Shown here one piece after another: positions 58,088-59,972 of a stretch of DNA of 59,972 nucleotides. Position numbers and translations under genes: made by a program. Location: positions 1-59,972 of the forward strand of contig MU619348.1 of the NCBI GenBank assembly GCA_025201805.1, written 5' to 3'. Each line of letters begins with the position of its first letter. Position 1 is the stretch's first letter. Source of the DNA: Parasitella parasitica. Taxonomy: Eukaryota > Mucoromycota > Mucoromycetes > Mucorales > Mucoraceae. The notes below the pieces were generated by a model. That model was not told where the DNA came from, did no database searches, and worked only from the letters and a program-made list of their open reading frames with translations.

Positions 58088-58107
58088 CTACTCAAACGTT
58101 TGAGTAG
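58088..58107. repeat. Perfect 20-bp palindrome
   Basis: CTACTCAAACGTTTGAGTAG equals its own reverse complement. Flanking TGTT (58082-58085) and AACA (58108-58111) add four more paired bases after a small left-side mismatch. Confidence 0.85.
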
Positions 58108-58852
58108 AACATTATTCCTTTCAAGATTTTGTAATTAGACGAGCTGGTGAAAAAACTCGACCTTCACTTCTTTACGGCGATTTAATCGGCCTTCGTTCTA
58201 ATAAGTATGCACTGCTCGTTTTATATCAAGATCTATTTGGATTGACAGGTAATTAGGCAAGCTTATAAATGTAGTTCAAACAAAAAGCAAAGCTTAAAAT
58301 CTTATGATTGCTACCCACTTCCGGTAATATTAGGTGCCCATGGGGGCAAAGATGACAATGCTGTCATTCCCTTCTTCGATACAGTAACTAGAACACGGAG
58401 ACCATTAAAACACAAATGAAGCTACGCACTAACGAGGTTCTAGGCATCCAACCTGAAGTATATCACAACTCCACATGCTTTCTAGGTACTAGAATGTAGA
58501 AAAACAAAGATAGTCAATACAGCAGACGCACTGAGCGCCAAATACACAAACTTTAATCTCGAGGAGGAGGGAAGGTATCAGGTTAACAATGAGAAGAATG
58601 GTAGTTTGCTAAGAAAAGTTCCTTTGATTGGAGTTTTTATCAACAGCAAAGAGCCAGTATATAGAAATACACCATATTAAACACATAAACATTTTGATAC
58701 AGAGCAAGATAAAGCCTTTTTCAAGCTTAATTAATACAGGGCATCAGACAAGATTACTCATTCCGTATTTAGTAGTTACAGGATCCAATTTGATGTATCA
58801 ATTCTAAAACGGGTTGTCAATATAATATAAACTTATACTGAAGATTAAAACA

Positions 58853-58878
58853 TCATATCATAGCATAATATGATATGA
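58853..58878. repeat. 10-bp inverted repeat with 6-base loop
   Basis: Arm TCATATCATA (58853-58862), loop GCATAA, arm TATGATATGA (58869-58878), exact reverse complements in AT-rich DNA. Confidence 0.75.
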
Positions 58879-59972
58879 CACTTGGGATAGATACAATCTA
58901 TCCTATCTCCCGGATCTCATCACTAAAACCTTTATCCTCACATCTCTTCCCTCAGTTTTCTATTAAATCACATTGTTATTTTATCGTGATATATTCTATT
59001 TGCCAGGAGGGAAGAACTACTTAACATTGTAATTTAAACAACCTCAGCAATACTCCTAATAATTTCAAAGATCCAATAATAGTTTATCAGACTATCATCA
59101 ATTAATAAGAGCCAAACGTACCGTTTTAGTACTGGACTGTATTCAAGTATTCATAATTGTTTGTTCAAGCTGTGAGATATATGATTATGAAGTGCAAATC
59201 ATTTAAATGTTTGGATGGGAAATGCTACGTAATTTGACAAAAATTGCATATATCTACTAGTAAATGTCATTTTAGCAATCTCTATCCTGATGGATCAATC
59301 TGTCGGTTTTTGCCTATTAATTGGAGGTTGAATTTTATCTCAATTCCAATATTGACACTAACATTCAAAAGGAGTTGTATAAAGACTTTTAGAAACCAGG
59401 ACCAGAGAAATCCTGGCTTCCTTTTCAATCTTTAATAAAGACTGTTGGATTAAAAAAAGATAATAAAAACCAAAGGTTAAGGAGCTACGAAAACTTAAAG
59501 ATACTTAATTTAAGATCGAAATTGCATCCGCTATTTATACTTTTTACAACTACATAAATTTATGGTGACTTATTTAGATTACTAATTGACAAGACTAGTT
59601 CACAGTGACAATCTACTTGACAGGGTACGATATGAGGTTATACAGCAAGGGCTACATGTCTTTGATCTGACAGTGCCTTAACCTTTATCCTGGTGCTCAG
59701 ATCTGTGTTACTTACAGGAATAACCTTCTTTTTATTCTCCAATTTACACAAGCGTATCACATCACATCATTGGACAATCTTCAATCTTCAATTGAAGTAC
59801 ATTGCCATGATCTCCTGTCTATAATTATGGCAGATCAAAGACCCTACGTTTTCCGTAATATAATCGCTTGCGGTGTCTTTTGTTATGTCAAAAGTCTGAT
59901 AAAATAAATCTGCCAAAGAATTACACTTTTATTCATAATACATCTCTCGATGTATTATATACACATTCATTA

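Larger units (their letters stand above)
57126..59972. other. Gene-poor right end with palindromes
   Basis: 2.8 kb of AT-rich DNA with stops in all frames. It has a 20-bp palindrome at 58088-58107, a hairpin at 58853-58878, and a short minus-strand coding-like piece at 57679-57798 (see findings). No RNA gene or intact ORF is seen. Confidence 0.4.

Noticed and set aside
1-59972. Biosynthetic or wall-synthesis gene cluster
   Set aside because: Chitin deacetylase, UAP1 and SEC53 are in the same window but tens of kilobases apart on mixed strands among unrelated housekeeping genes; this is not a cluster.

Overview
This window looks like nuclear DNA from an early-diverging fungus of the Mucoromycota, most likely Mucorales. 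The evidence is AT-rich intergenic DNA, many 45-65 base GT-AG introns, an animal-type chitin deacetylase, a PUS10 gene (absent from budding yeast), and a decaying gene family of a type I recall as multicopy in Mucorales. About twenty-two protein genes can be modelled; nineteen can be named with fair confidence. All exon models were built by eye from reading frame and splice sites, without transcripts.

Layout. 1-0.4 kb: partial retroelement-like ORF (-). 1.5-2.3 kb: RPA43 (+). 2.9-4.8 kb: PUS10 (-). 5.1-7.2 kb: ten-exon GPI-anchored chitin deacetylase (-). 9.0-10.4 kb: DGAT2 acyltransferase (+). 10.6-13.8 kb: Adp1-like ABCG transporter (-). 14.9-16.4 kb: UDP-GlcNAc pyrophosphorylase (+). 16.6-17.3 kb: mitochondrial IF3 (+). 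18.4-19.6 kb: Vam7-like PX/SNARE protein (-). 19.8-21.4 kb: D-2-hydroxyglutarate or D-lactate dehydrogenase (-). 22.1-23.1 kb: TBP (+). 24.1-25.4 kb: SLC35F-type transporter (+).

26.7-30.8 kb is the accessory part: an orphan two-exon ORF, a helix-turn-helix transposase relic, a broken gene with a PD-(D/E)XK-like motif, and a second degraded copy of that gene in opposite orientation.

31.1-32.6 kb: IDH1 (-). 34.2-36.4 kb: acetyl/propionyl-CoA synthetase (-). 37.1-38.7 kb: NudE-type dynein regulator, possibly with a split start codon (-). 40.3-41.5 kb: DUF1752/Reg1-like protein (+). 41.9-43.3 kb: conserved-looking unknown beside a 20-N gap (+). 45.8-47.3 kb: MSP-domain protein (-). 47.6-48.6 kb: phosphomannomutase SEC53 (-). 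51.3-53.4 kb: eIF2A (+). 54.2-55.1 kb: Erv29/SURF4 cargo receptor (-). 56.0-57.1 kb: aspartate-semialdehyde dehydrogenase (+). The last 2.8 kb is gene-poor with two strong palindromes.

The named genes are housekeeping and not functionally clustered. The wall-related ones (chitin deacetylase, UDP-GlcNAc pyrophosphorylase, phosphomannomutase) are scattered. I see no operon, CRISPR, tRNA or rRNA, and no convincing new multi-gene system. The most unusual material is the 26.7-30.8 kb patch.
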